This document shows positions 6,073 to 13,685 of a DNA stretch of 25,096 nucleotides, in pieces (position 1 is the stretch's first letter; every line of letters begins with the position of its first letter). The position numbers and the translations under genes are program-made. Location: positions 1 through 25,096 of IMG/VR virus record IMGVR_UViG_3300040770_000053; one strand, written 5' to 3'. This stretch comes from a virus. Below the pieces are notes generated by a model. It saw only the letters and a program-made list of their open reading frames with translations. It was not told the origin of the DNA and searched no databases.

Positions 6073-7472
6073 TTGATTTAGAAGAAATAGAATTTGACGC
6101 TGAACACTTCAATGAAATTTATCATGAAATAGATGCAGCTTTTAATAACAAGGATATTAGCTACATATTCCCTTACGGCGGTTCGTCTAGTGCTAAAACT
6201 CATTCGGTGTGCCAAAAACTATTGATATACACAATGGAGGGTCCTTTTAATAATTCAATTGTTTTTAAAAGAGTTTCTTCGCATATTGATAAAACTATTT
6301 TCGCTACATTCAAAAAGATTATTAATATTTGGGGTTTATCTGAATACTTCAAAATTCAAAAACATCACATCGAATTCAAACAAACAGGGAGTTTTATTAG
6401 TTTCTCTGGATTAGATGATGCGGATAAAGTAAAAGGATTGGAAGGTTACAAAAAGATTTTTATTGATGAATTAGATCAAGTTACTTTTGCCGATTATCAA
6501 CAATTAGAAACAAGGTTAAGAGGTGAAGAAGGGCAACAAGTTATCGGTGCATTTAACCCAGTATCTGAATTTTCATATATCAAAACTGAAATATTTGATA
6601 AAGAACAATGGATTGATATACCATCTAAAATAAATCTAAAGCAGATAAATAAAGATGGTGACATGATTATACTTAGGACCAACTACACCGAAAATATTTG
6701 GGTATCTGGTGATGGCAAAGGTGGTGGGTTCATTGATAAGAAAATGCTTAAGAAGTTCCAGAAATTCAAAGAAAGAGATATAAATCATTACAATATTTAT
6801 GCACTTGGACTTTGGGGTCACTTACGAAAAGGTGGCGAGTTCTTGAAACAATTCACTAATGAGCATATAGGGAATTATCCTTACAACCCATCGTTACCGC
6901 TGCATATTGTATTTGATGAAAATGTACTGCCTTATTTAACTTGTAACGTTTTCCAACTTGAAAACGGATTACTACGACAGATTGACGAGATAATGCTGAA
7001 AGATCCTTTGAATACATTAAAAGATACTTGCGAGGAATTTTTAAAGAGATACGGATCAAATATGAATGGATTGTTTATTTATGGTGACGCTACATCAAAG
7101 AAAAGAGATACTAAATTGCAGAAGGGTCAAAACTTTTACATGTTGATTAAAGGATATTTAGCTAAAATGAAACCTAACTTTAGGGTTCCGAAGTCTAACC
7201 CTAGCGTAATCATGTCAAAGAATTTCACTAATGATTTATTAGCTGGTGATATTAGTGGCTTGTCAATTGGCATTGATTCAAGATGTAGAAATTCAATCAA
7301 TGATTATCAATATTGTACTGAAGATGCTGAAGGAAAAGTAAATAAATCTGTCATAAAAGACAAAATAAGCGGTCAAAGTTGGCAGGAATTTGGGCATGCG
7401 TCCGACTGTTTGCGATATATTTTAACCGCAATGTTTATAAATGAGTATAAAAACTTCATGAAAGGGAAATAA
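6069..7472 (+). CDS. terL: Terminase large subunit
   Basis: A 467-residue packaging motor with ATPase and nuclease halves. ATPase: Walker A-type GGSSSAKT (residues 37-44), which lacks the usual second glycine before the lysine but is seen in Terminase_3-like proteins; Walker B KKIFIDELD with D133/E134; and GAFNP (160-164) as the coupling motif. Nuclease (RNase H fold): D283 in HIVFDENV, D340 in FIYGDATS and D446 in FGHASDCLRY, a plausible metal-binding triad. The motor cuts concatemeric DNA and pumps it through the portal. The only sensible start is TTG at 6069, since an in-frame stop lies at 6057-6059; it overlaps the upstream TGA by 4 nt, implying coupled translation. Length and motifs indicate a complete enzyme. 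Confidence 0.93.
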   Translation: MIDLEEIEFDAEHFNEIYHEIDAAFNNKDISYIFPYGGSSSAKTHSVCQKLLIYTMEGPFNNSIVFKRVSSHIDKTIFATFKKIINIWGLSEYFKIQKHHIEFKQTGSFISFSGLDDADKVKGLEGYKKIFIDELDQVTFADYQQLETRLRGEEGQQVIGAFNPVSEFSYIKTEIFDKEQWIDIPSKINLKQINKDGDMIILRTNYTENIWVSGDGKGGGFIDKKMLKKFQKFKERDINHYNIYALGLWGHLRKGGEFLKQFTNEHIGNYPYNPSLPLHIVFDENVLPYLTCNVFQLENGLLRQIDEIMLKDPLNTLKDTCEEFLKRYGSNMNGLFIYGDATSKKRDTKLQKGQNFYMLIKGYLAKMKPNFRVPKSNPSVIMSKNFTNDLLAGDISGLSIGIDSRCRNSINDYQYCTEDAEGKVNKSVIKDKISGQSWQEFGHASDCLRYILTAMFINEYKNFMKGK

Positions 7473-7477
7473 TTTTA

Positions 7478-7485
7478 TATATTTG
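7478..7485 (+). promoter_or_regulatory. Promoter -7 element TATATTTG upstream of 7512 gene
   Basis: TATATTTG lies 26 nt before the ATG of the next gene in the gap after the terminase stop. The -33 TTG is not evident. Confidence 0.45.
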
Positions 7486-7511
7486 TAGGGAATTATAAAA
7501 AAATAAAAGAG

Positions 7512-7934
7512 ATGAATAGATTAATTAAAATGAGTGATTACAACAAAGAACAAGAGTTATCACTTAGAAACAATAGTGAATATACTAACGAAGAAGCATT
7601 AGTTAGTATTTTTAAAGCTACTGACTTTATACAACAAAAACTCAATATAGGAATGTTTGTGCCATGTTATTTAGATGGTAATGTGTTAGTAAAACCAGTT
7701 TTCTATGAAATGTATATTAAAGGAAAACATGAGCTTTTTACTATGGATGAATACAATCTTTGTAAACAATACCAAAAAGCAAAAGAACGTGTTATTTTTA
7801 AAGGGTTTGTTTTGTTTGGAAAAGATGTATTGGAGTTTTCAAGCGGACGCCTTTTTGAATTGTCTTTTTTAGAAAATCACACAATTGAGGATTTAATTCC
7901 ATATAATTTGGAACTAATAAAACCGTTTCTATAA
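7512..7934 (+). CDS. Hypothetical protein, 140 aa
   Basis: No family is recognised. ATG 7512 follows an A-rich leader (TAAAAGAG); a second in-frame ATG lies six codons on (MSDYNKEQE) and could be the true start. The protein mixes helix (NEEALVSIFKATDFIQQKL) and strand (IGMFVPCYLDGNVLVKPVFY, RVIFKGFVLF), without membrane segments. It is the first gene after the terminase and its last base overlaps the next ATG, so it begins the tail/connector operon. Role unknown. Confidence 0.6.
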   Translation: MNRLIKMSDYNKEQELSLRNNSEYTNEEALVSIFKATDFIQQKLNIGMFVPCYLDGNVLVKPVFYEMYIKGKHELFTMDEYNLCKQYQKAKERVIFKGFVLFGKDVLEFSSGRLFELSFLENHTIEDLIPYNLELIKPFL

Positions 7935-8467
7935 TGCCTAGCGGAATAACCCTACGAAAGTTCGCCACGCTAAAAAGTCAAGGCGAGAATATAAAACCTA
8001 GCAAAAGACTAGAACGGCTATTAAATAAGCCAAAAGTAAATAAATTCAAAACGAAACAATTAAAAGATATTACATTTTCGGATTATGTAGATTTGAAAAG
8101 ATATTTTGAAACTGAAGATTATTACAATTTTTGCCGTATATTTGCTGTCAAGAAATGGTACCAAACTATTTACGTTCATCATATGGATGCTATTTTAATT
8201 GAATATAAAAAGCAAAGTGATGAATTGATAGCTGAGTATTATTATGTGTTCGATCCGCCAGTATATGGTGAACCGGGAAAACAGACAATCGGTTCAGATT
8301 TAAGAAATGATTTTGTACAAGAGTTTGGAAACGATGTTGTGATAATGGATGTTATTATGAGGTGGGAAAATTGCTCTTACAAAGATATTGAATCGTGGAA
8401 ATTAAGCGAGGTTTTGTTTTGGGCAAATTATTTGATAGGGCAAAGGATTGTAGAGAATGTTGAATAG
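7934..8467 (+). CDS. Hypothetical protein, possible tail assembly chaperone or connector-associated, 177 aa
   Basis: Not recognised with confidence. After a basic N-terminus (RKFATLKSQGENIKPSKRLE) it is helical and rich in aromatics (DYYNFCRIFAVKKWYQTIYV; ELIAEYYYVFDPPVYGEPGK), ending in WKLSEVLFWANYLIGQRIVE. Helical proteins with such an ending sit near tail-terminator genes in other phages and act as tail assembly chaperones, but the usual -1 slippage arrangement is not seen here. The overlap with 7512-7934 (TAATG) shows co-translation. The functional label is a guess from position. Confidence 0.5.
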   Translation: MPSGITLRKFATLKSQGENIKPSKRLERLLNKPKVNKFKTKQLKDITFSDYVDLKRYFETEDYYNFCRIFAVKKWYQTIYVHHMDAILIEYKKQSDELIAEYYYVFDPPVYGEPGKQTIGSDLRNDFVQEFGNDVVIMDVIMRWENCSYKDIESWKLSEVLFWANYLIGQRIVENVE

Positions 8468-8487
8468 AAATTAAAAATAAAAGAATT

Positions 8488-8703
8488 ATGAAAAAATACA
8501 CAGTTTATTTTGAGATTGGAGGCAGGAAAATGAGGTCAATTGTTTTGGCTAATTCAGAAATTGAAGCGAAACAAAGAATTGCTGATAAAATTACATTCCA
8601 TAAAATTGAAGAAGAAAAGATACAAAGCTTTGAAAACATAGATTTTGGAGAAATGGAAGATGTGTTTAATAGTATTTTTGGAAATTCTTTTAAAACTAAG
8701 TAA
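8488..8703 (+). CDS. Small hypothetical protein, 71 aa
   Basis: No family is assigned. The first half (KKYTVYFEIGGRKMRSIVLA, NSEIEAKQRIADKI) reads strand-strand-helix and suggests a small αβ fold; the second half is acidic (EEEKIQSFENIDFGEMEDVF). It starts with ATG in an A-rich context 20 nt after the previous gene and ends 3 nt before the tail-terminator-like gene, so it is part of the same operon. Confidence 0.6.
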   Translation: MKKYTVYFEIGGRKMRSIVLANSEIEAKQRIADKITFHKIEEEKIQSFENIDFGEMEDVFNSIFGNSFKTK

Positions 8704-8706
8704 CAA

Positions 8707-9165
8707 ATGGCAAACAAACTATCCACCTTACTAACATTCATCACAAACAACCTACAATCAAATCCTTTGGTGAACACAGTTGTGTTTAAAGATGATGATG
8801 TACTCGATGTCGAAAAAGAAAACATTTACCCACTAGTAAGTATTTTATTGCTACCATCACCAAAACCCGATCAATTATTTAGAGCGTTCAGTGTTCAGTT
8901 TGAAGTATTAAACCAACGTGATGATGCTAAGATTTCAACGCCATCTAAATTGATGCTCGATACTAATTACATCGATAATTTAGGAATTACAGATAGCATA
9001 GCAAATGACTTTATAATTGATATTTTAAAGTCTCACAACGATTTTGATATTTCTATTAATGAAGATTCAATCAGCGATTTCGAGCCAGTAAAAAAAGACG
9101 AGCGTAATAATTTGGACGGCGTTATATTTTCATGTACTTTTGAAATGCACCAAAATAGTTTGTAA
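8707..9165 (+). CDS. Putative tail terminator/tail completion protein
   Basis: A 152-residue protein resembling small αβ tail-terminator proteins that cap the tail tube and join it to the head. It opens with a helix (NKLSTLLTFITNNLQSN), then a strand-turn pattern with YPLVSILLLPSPKP, a central AFSVQFEVLNQRDD strand and a long helix (IDNLGITDSIANDFIIDILK), and ends with DGVIFSCTFEMHQN, a strand order similar to that group. It is immediately followed by a gp10-like gene, the common neighbour of a tail terminator. The label is based on pattern and context. Confidence 0.55.
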   Translation: MANKLSTLLTFITNNLQSNPLVNTVVFKDDDVLDVEKENIYPLVSILLLPSPKPDQLFRAFSVQFEVLNQRDDAKISTPSKLMLDTNYIDNLGITDSIANDFIIDILKSHNDFDISINEDSISDFEPVKKDERNNLDGVIFSCTFEMHQNSL

Positions 9166-9588
9166 ATGACCTACACCGACGGACAAATAAAGACTTACAT
9201 TCGTGACGTAGTCCGAGAAGCGAGGGCAACTGCAAATGTTGATACTGGATATTTGAAGCGATCCATTAAAGGTGATTTAATAGGGCGCAATAAATCGGTT
9301 GAGTTTAGACAAATATTTTACGGTGCGTACAATAACAACTCAGAACTTGTTAGAATTGCCGAAAGGATAATGCCGAAAAATATTCAATGGAAAGTGGTTT
9401 TTCTAGATGAAGAAGGAAACGAGCAGGAAGTAAAAGGAAAATCAAGGACAGGTCGCACTATGGTTAGAAAAGAAATAACGAGCGATAGTGCGAGTACCTC
9501 CAAAATCAAAGCATTTATTAAAACATTATCAAGTGGCAAAGCGAAAGACGACAGAACAGAAAGCGATAGAGAAAGCGATAACGAATAG
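9166..9588 (+). CDS. HK97 gp10-like head-tail connector/tail completion protein (first of an overlapping pair)
   Basis: A 140-residue protein. Residues 16-55 (EARATANVDTGYLKRSIKGD … FRQIFYGAYN) carry the DTGxLxxSI phrase followed by a Y-containing strand, characteristic of HK97 gp10-like minor head/tail-completion proteins. The C-terminal third is charged and low in complexity (SSGKAKDDRTESDRESDNE). It directly follows the tail-terminator-like gene. The next frame (9488-9889) also looks gp10-like and overlaps this gene by up to 101 nt in the +1 frame, so a split, a shifted fusion or two tandem paralogues are all possible. Confidence 0.6.
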   Translation: MTYTDGQIKTYIRDVVREARATANVDTGYLKRSIKGDLIGRNKSVEFRQIFYGAYNNNSELVRIAERIMPKNIQWKVVFLDEEGNEQEVKGKSRTGRTMVRKEITSDSASTSKIKAFIKTLSSGKAKDDRTESDRESDNE

Positions 9589-9889
9589 GCTTAATGAATT
9601 AGGGCGCAAAGTTGTTGCAGTATCATCAAGAAACTCAAAGGTAAGTAAATTGCAAAAGGACCACCTTCGGGATTCTGGAAACTATCGTGTAAAGCCTTAT
9701 AATGTTTTAGTATTGACGCAATATAAGTATGGTAAATATAACACGCCAAAAGGCAAGGCAACACCAAAAAACCGAAACAATATAAAAGATACGCCACTGT
9801 TAAATGCGATTGACGAATTTGTTGATGAAGATGTTAATTTACTAGTAAAAGATTTAATAAAAATGATTGTTAATCCAGTTGTGAAATAG
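9488..9889 (+). CDS. Second gp10-like protein, start uncertain
   Basis: A frame of up to 133 residues with no ATG anywhere near its beginning. GTG 9488 and GTG 9533 are the possible starts, overlapping the upstream gene by 101 or 56 nt. From TTEQKAIEKAITNRLNELGR onward it reads like a normal protein: a helix, then LRDSGNYRVKPYNVLVLTQY and KYGKYNTPKGKATP followed by TPLLNAIDEFV, an arrangement typical of gp10-like/minor tail completion proteins. The frame is open only from 9479, so any frameshift joining it to the upstream gene must lie at 9479-9588. Its end contains the -33 element of the next promoter. Confidence 0.55.
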   Translation: MRVPPKSKHLLKHYQVAKRKTTEQKAIEKAITNRLNELGRKVVAVSSRNSKVSKLQKDHLRDSGNYRVKPYNVLVLTQYKYGKYNTPKGKATPKNRNNIKDTPLLNAIDEFVDEDVNLLVKDLIKMIVNPVVK

Positions 9890-9908
9890 ATATTTTAGTT
9901 TATCTTTG
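9879..9908 (+). promoter_or_regulatory. Promoter TTG-N19-TATCTTTG for the 9937 gene
   Basis: TTG 9879-9881 and TATCTTTG 9901-9908, spacer 19 nt. The stretch 9893-9916 matches 15644-15667 at 22 of 24 positions, so two promoters in this phage share sequence well beyond the consensus. Confidence 0.75.
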
Positions 9909-9936
9909 TGGTTCACAATTAAAAAGAAAAAATATT

Positions 9937-10164
9937 ATGAAAGCAAAGATTAAAGAAGTAGAAGGTAAAGTTTTGCCTTTCCCTAAATTAATGAAACACC
10001 CTGATGGTTCAATTTATTTATTTTCAAGACCCGAAAGCGGAACGGTAGTTTTTATTCCAGAAGGTGATGAATCGGAAAATTACCAAGTAGGTGATGTTTG
10101 TAGCGGAGTAGGCATGACAAATTTCAAAGATTTTAATGATATATTAGAATTGTCAAACCGTTAA
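9937..10164 (+). CDS. Small hypothetical protein with its own promoter and terminator, 75 aa
   Basis: No family is recognised. It is a β-rich short protein: VEGKVLPFPKLMKHPDGSIY, LFSRPESGTVVFIPEGDESE, VGDVCSGVGMTNF, suggestive of a compact barrel. It is unusual in being an isolated cistron: a good promoter 30 nt upstream (9879-9908), and a 3' untranslated region with one hairpin and one intrinsic terminator (10183-10238), while its neighbours are co-transcribed virion genes. Independent expression suggests a role outside the strict assembly schedule. Confidence 0.65.
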   Translation: MKAKIKEVEGKVLPFPKLMKHPDGSIYLFSRPESGTVVFIPEGDESENYQVGDVCSGVGMTNFKDFNDILELSNR

Positions 10165-10182
10165 TTTTCTTTTCTCATAAAG

Positions 10183-10200
10183 GATTGAGATTCCTCAGTC
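10183..10200 (+). other. Hairpin in the 3' untranslated region of the 9937 gene
   Basis: GATTGAG (10183-10189), loop ATTC, CTCAGTC (10194-10200): 7 bp including a G-T pair, upstream of the terminator hairpin. It may stabilise the 3' end or form part of a small RNA. Confidence 0.5.
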
Positions 10201-10203
10201 GAC

Positions 10204-10238
10204 AAATCCCCATCATTAATTTGTTGGGGTTTTTGTTT
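10204..10238 (+). terminator. Intrinsic terminator, fused to the next promoter
   Basis: CCCCA (10208-10212) pairs with TGGGG (10225-10229), extended inside by CA/TG after a mismatch, followed by TTTTTGTTTTG. The TTG of this T-tract doubles as the -33 element of the promoter at 10257. Confidence 0.75.
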
Positions 10239-10264
10239 TGTTAAAGGTTTTTTGTTTATATTTG
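10233..10264 (+). promoter_or_regulatory. Promoter TTG-N21-TATATTTG for the large tail genes
   Basis: TTG 10233-10235 (inside the preceding T-tract), 21-nt spacer, TATATTTG 10257-10264. The 19 nt from 10257 are identical to 4388-4406. Confidence 0.7.
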
Positions 10265-10300
10265 CTTAAATTAAACACGTGTGATGATTCACGATACTTT

Positions 10301-11458
10301 ATGGCACTAGCAACACCTATTTTAACAAACATAAACAGTAAAGAAAATATTTTCTTTGCTCAGTCTCCAATGCACTTCAATATACAAAACGAGCTTGGCA
10401 CGACTTCATTGCAGCGGGCAACTATTGAAGTGTATATTTGGAGGGGTTTCCAAACTGCGGATTTGCCAGCGTCCCCGAGTATAGTTTTCAACAACATCGC
10501 TAAGGTATCGCCAGACGATAACTATATTGCAATTGAATTGCACAACGAAATAAAATCGTTCATAACTTCTTCAAACCTCAACGTCAACAACCCGCAATGG
10601 GCTTACAATACGACTAGCACACCAACTACTGCGGGCGAAGGGGTTTATTTTCACATAGTTTACAAAGTTGATAATGAATCAACAAAACAATTAGGTACTT
10701 ACTTCGCTACAACCGGTTACCGCTATTCATTCGAGCAGCGGGGCGGTATGTACACCGGATACGATGATATTGAAACATTCAGAAAGTATGCCTTTGGAAT
10801 CAATTACGATAGATGTACAATCAATAGGACCACATCAAAAGAAACATCTTATAGTGGTACTGGTTCAAACGGAATGATTACGCAACAATCTATTAATCCG
10901 AGTTCAAGACTAAGACAAACAGGCGTACCATGTTTAGTGGCGTATGTTAATCGCTTAGGACTTTGGGACACATTCACTCCATTTGGTAAATTTGTTGAAT
11001 CAATTGACACTACTAGAGACGAATATACTTCAAGTTTTAGAAACCCTTTGATGATTAATAGCCAAATCCAGCATTTAAAACAAGCGGGAAGCCCAAAAGG
11101 AAACCGAAAATTTACTATTAACACCGGGTTACTTGATGAAAACAACAATTATCAAGTGCGTGAGATCATTCAGAGTAGTAAAATATACTTAATTGTGTTT
11201 GGCGATGATGTTTATCAGACGCAACAAAACGGAATTACAGTCGATAGTACAGTTGTAACAGTTGATAATACCAACATTACAGTTGATAACGATGTTGTTA
11301 CTGAAGCAAATTTAGGGTTTTATAGTAAATTTACTCAGATTCCAGTTAGTAATGCAGCCACTAATTTCTTAAAAAAGACAAGGCTAAACGATAAGAGTTC
11401 GATTAGTTATACTTTTGAATTTGAAGAAACAAATAATTTTATAAATGATATAATTTAA
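10301..11458 (+). CDS. Virion structural protein, 385 aa (tail-associated)
   Basis: No named family is recognised, but sequence and position are those of a tail structural protein of Bacteroidetes phages. ATG 10301 is chosen because the predicted promoter starts RNA near 10270; a TTG at 10238 lies in the terminator/promoter region. The protein is β-rich throughout (IFFAQSPMHFNIQNELGTTS; ATIEVYIWRGFQ; GVYFHIVYKV) with no signal peptide. Residues around 325-350 contain a short repeated TVD motif (ITVDSTVVTVDNTNITVDND), encoded by near-repeats of ACAGTTGATA. It is followed after 1 nt by the 741-aa protein. Distal tail or adhesin-like roles are possible. Confidence 0.7.
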   Translation: MALATPILTNINSKENIFFAQSPMHFNIQNELGTTSLQRATIEVYIWRGFQTADLPASPSIVFNNIAKVSPDDNYIAIELHNEIKSFITSSNLNVNNPQWAYNTTSTPTTAGEGVYFHIVYKVDNESTKQLGTYFATTGYRYSFEQRGGMYTGYDDIETFRKYAFGINYDRCTINRTTSKETSYSGTGSNGMITQQSINPSSRLRQTGVPCLVAYVNRLGLWDTFTPFGKFVESIDTTRDEYTSSFRNPLMINSQIQHLKQAGSPKGNRKFTINTGLLDENNNYQVREIIQSSKIYLIVFGDDVYQTQQNGITVDSTVVTVDNTNITVDNDVVTEANLGFYSKFTQIPVSNAATNFLKKTRLNDKSSISYTFEFEETNNFINDII

Positions 11459-11459
11459 G

Positions 11460-13685
11460 ATGGTACAATTATACATCAAGCACACCGATAGCAATTATTA
11501 CATGCTAGATTTGGAGGAATCGGAATCGATTAATTACAAGTTAACCATCAAAGATTTAAGCGATATAAGCAAAATTTATTCGCCGTATACACAAACATTC
11601 AAGATAAAATCTACAGACAAAAATAAAATGTTGTTGGGTTTTATTGGAAATGAAAAAATAACACAACTAAATACTTCAGGCGTTTTTGATTCTTATTTGT
11701 ATATCTCAGGGTTTTTGTTTCAATCTGGAGTACTTACACCCGATGAACTAGAATACGAGCGAGGCGATCAGAAAACAATATCTTTGGATTTTGCCAGCAA
11801 CCTAACAAGTTTATCCGATAAATTAGGAGATTTAACAATTCAAGACTTATTTTCAAATGTTGGGGTTTACGATCCTTTAGTTAAAATTGAATGGAATAAA
11901 ACCATTTTAAAAGACCGAATGACTAGTGTTAAGAATTATACCCTAGCCAATGGAATTACTTTCAAATGGGGCGTTCCTTTTATGTCAAATAATCGTGTTT
12001 GGGTTTATAATGAAGATGATGCAAACATTGTAGATAATATTGCTTTTAATACCGTTCCGAACGTAAACGGCACAAGCTTTATTAGCTTAAATGAAGTGCG
12101 TCCAGCAATAAACTACATGTCAATAATGAATCATTTGTTATTGAAAATCGGGACGCCTGTAATTTGTCCGTTATTCTCAAAGCCAGAGTTGATGGATTTA
12201 TATGTTTGGGGTTCTTCTGAAAATTTAGTGTCTGTTGATGAATCATCAAATAAAATTATCAATTACAATCCTATTGTTGAATTAAAATACGATACAGTTA
12301 GTCAAATTGAAAGCTCACCTGCTTACCCTAAATGGGCAATTACAGGCGGTGGCACAAGTGGAATATTTAAAGCCAAACGTGCTGTTTCATTTAATACTTC
12401 TTATTGGGGTGATGGGTTCGATTTAAATTTAACCTTCAACAACCTTGAAAATTTAGAAGCTACGACAAAAATAAAAGTAGTACTAAAAAATGCTGATACC
12501 AATGTTGTAATAGATAGTCAGGAAATCACAACAAACAAATACCTTTATAGGGTAAAGGATAGTATTTTAAATAGTCAAGGTGAATTGAATTTTGCATTTG
12601 AAGTGTTGCCAGTTACTTTAGTTAAGTGGGGCTCAATTGAGTTCAAATCAATTCAAAGTTACTACCATTCTAGAAAGTCTGGTATTGGATTTGGTACAAG
12701 GGTAACACGTGCTAAATTTTCGCATACCGCACTGAATTATTCAAGTTCGGAATCTTTAGGTGGTAATAGCTTAAACCTTATTACGATCCTGCCTAAAATG
12801 AAATGCACTGATTTTTTGAAATCGTTTTTTAAGATGTTCAATATTCAAGTTGTTTCAAGTGGACTTCAGGATAATTCAATGTACTGGTTAACGTCAAGCG
12901 ATGTGAACGAAACAAACAAATCTTATTCCAAAAGGATTGTCGACTGGACTGCATATGTAGATAATGCAAGCTTAAATAAAGAGAAAGCAAATAAATATAC
13001 AGTTTACAATTTTGAACACTTTAAATCGGATTATTTCGATTCGGTTTTTGGTGATGGTACTCGTTTTGGTAGTTTGGTTTATCCTTCAGTTATTCCAGAT
13101 AAAATAACTAAATTCGATGTGCAAACAGAATATTCTATTTTGAAACAGTCGAGTGTGTTTCAGCACCCTAGTGGCGCACGAACTGCGTTTGGATTTTCAA
13201 ATGATCCGCCAGATGTTTTAGAAAATGGAGCGAATAGATACAGTCCGGTATATGATGAATTTACAATTATGTACTTGAAATCGGTTTCTTTGGGTGCAAA
13301 TCCAGTAGCTAGCCAGTACACCGAAACACTGAACAATTACCTTTATACTGTTTTAGAACCTACATTTAAGCACCCGACAACAGGCAAGACTTTAGCATTT
13401 GGAGCGGAAAACGTAAATGACACAGATAGTTTATATTTGAACTATTACAAAACGTTTATAGAAATGCTCACAAAGAAAAATACTTTTGACAGCGAGTTTG
13501 TTTTAACCTTGCCACCGAATGAAATATTTTTAAACTTCGCAAATTTAAAGCAAGGCGAGAGTAATATTCCTACTGGTTACCGTGCGCAAAATGAAATAAT
13601 TATAGGTGAGCAACGCTACATTCAATCGGACATTACAATTGATACAACTACAGGAAAAACCAAACTAAACGCAATAAATTACTAA
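11460..13685 (+). CDS. Large virion protein, 741 aa (putative baseplate/tail tip)
   Basis: No catalytic motif is recognised. The opening (MVQLYIKHTDSNYYMLDLEE, SESINYKLTIKDLSDISKIY, SPYTQTFKI) resembles an N-terminal domain common to large virion proteins of Bacteroidetes phages. The body is β-rich with repeated aromatic strands and no coiled coil, fitting a baseplate or tail-tip hub. Its stop overlaps the tape-measure start (TAATG), so the two are made from one message. In most siphophages tail-tip genes follow the tape measure; here this one precedes it. Role inferred from size, β content and neighbours. Confidence 0.65.
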   Translation: MVQLYIKHTDSNYYMLDLEESESINYKLTIKDLSDISKIYSPYTQTFKIKSTDKNKMLLGFIGNEKITQLNTSGVFDSYLYISGFLFQSGVLTPDELEYERGDQKTISLDFASNLTSLSDKLGDLTIQDLFSNVGVYDPLVKIEWNKTILKDRMTSVKNYTLANGITFKWGVPFMSNNRVWVYNEDDANIVDNIAFNTVPNVNGTSFISLNEVRPAINYMSIMNHLLLKIGTPVICPLFSKPELMDLYVWGSSENLVSVDESSNKIINYNPIVELKYDTVSQIESSPAYPKWAITGGGTSGIFKAKRAVSFNTSYWGDGFDLNLTFNNLENLEATTKIKVVLKNADTNVVIDSQEITTNKYLYRVKDSILNSQGELNFAFEVLPVTLVKWGSIEFKSIQSYYHSRKSGIGFGTRVTRAKFSHTALNYSSSESLGGNSLNLITILPKMKCTDFLKSFFKMFNIQVVSSGLQDNSMYWLTSSDVNETNKSYSKRIVDWTAYVDNASLNKEKANKYTVYNFEHFKSDYFDSVFGDGTRFGSLVYPSVIPDKITKFDVQTEYSILKQSSVFQHPSGARTAFGFSNDPPDVLENGANRYSPVYDEFTIMYLKSVSLGANPVASQYTETLNNYLYTVLEPTFKHPTTGKTLAFGAENVNDTDSLYLNYYKTFIEMLTKKNTFDSEFVLTLPPNEIFLNFANLKQGESNIPTGYRAQNEIIIGEQRYIQSDITIDTTTGKTKLNAINY

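Noticed and set aside
9166-9889. Classic -1 slippage of a tail assembly chaperone pair
   Set aside because: The second frame lies +1 (not -1) relative to the first, and no conventional heptameric slippery site precedes the stop; sequences look gp10-like rather than chaperone-like.
1289-10162. 14-nt string TTGTCAAACCGTTA shared by 1290-1303 and about 10149-10162
   Set aside because: At 10149 it is the end of a coding sequence and at 1290 part of a terminator region; no second shared element was seen, so chance is likelier than a functional site.
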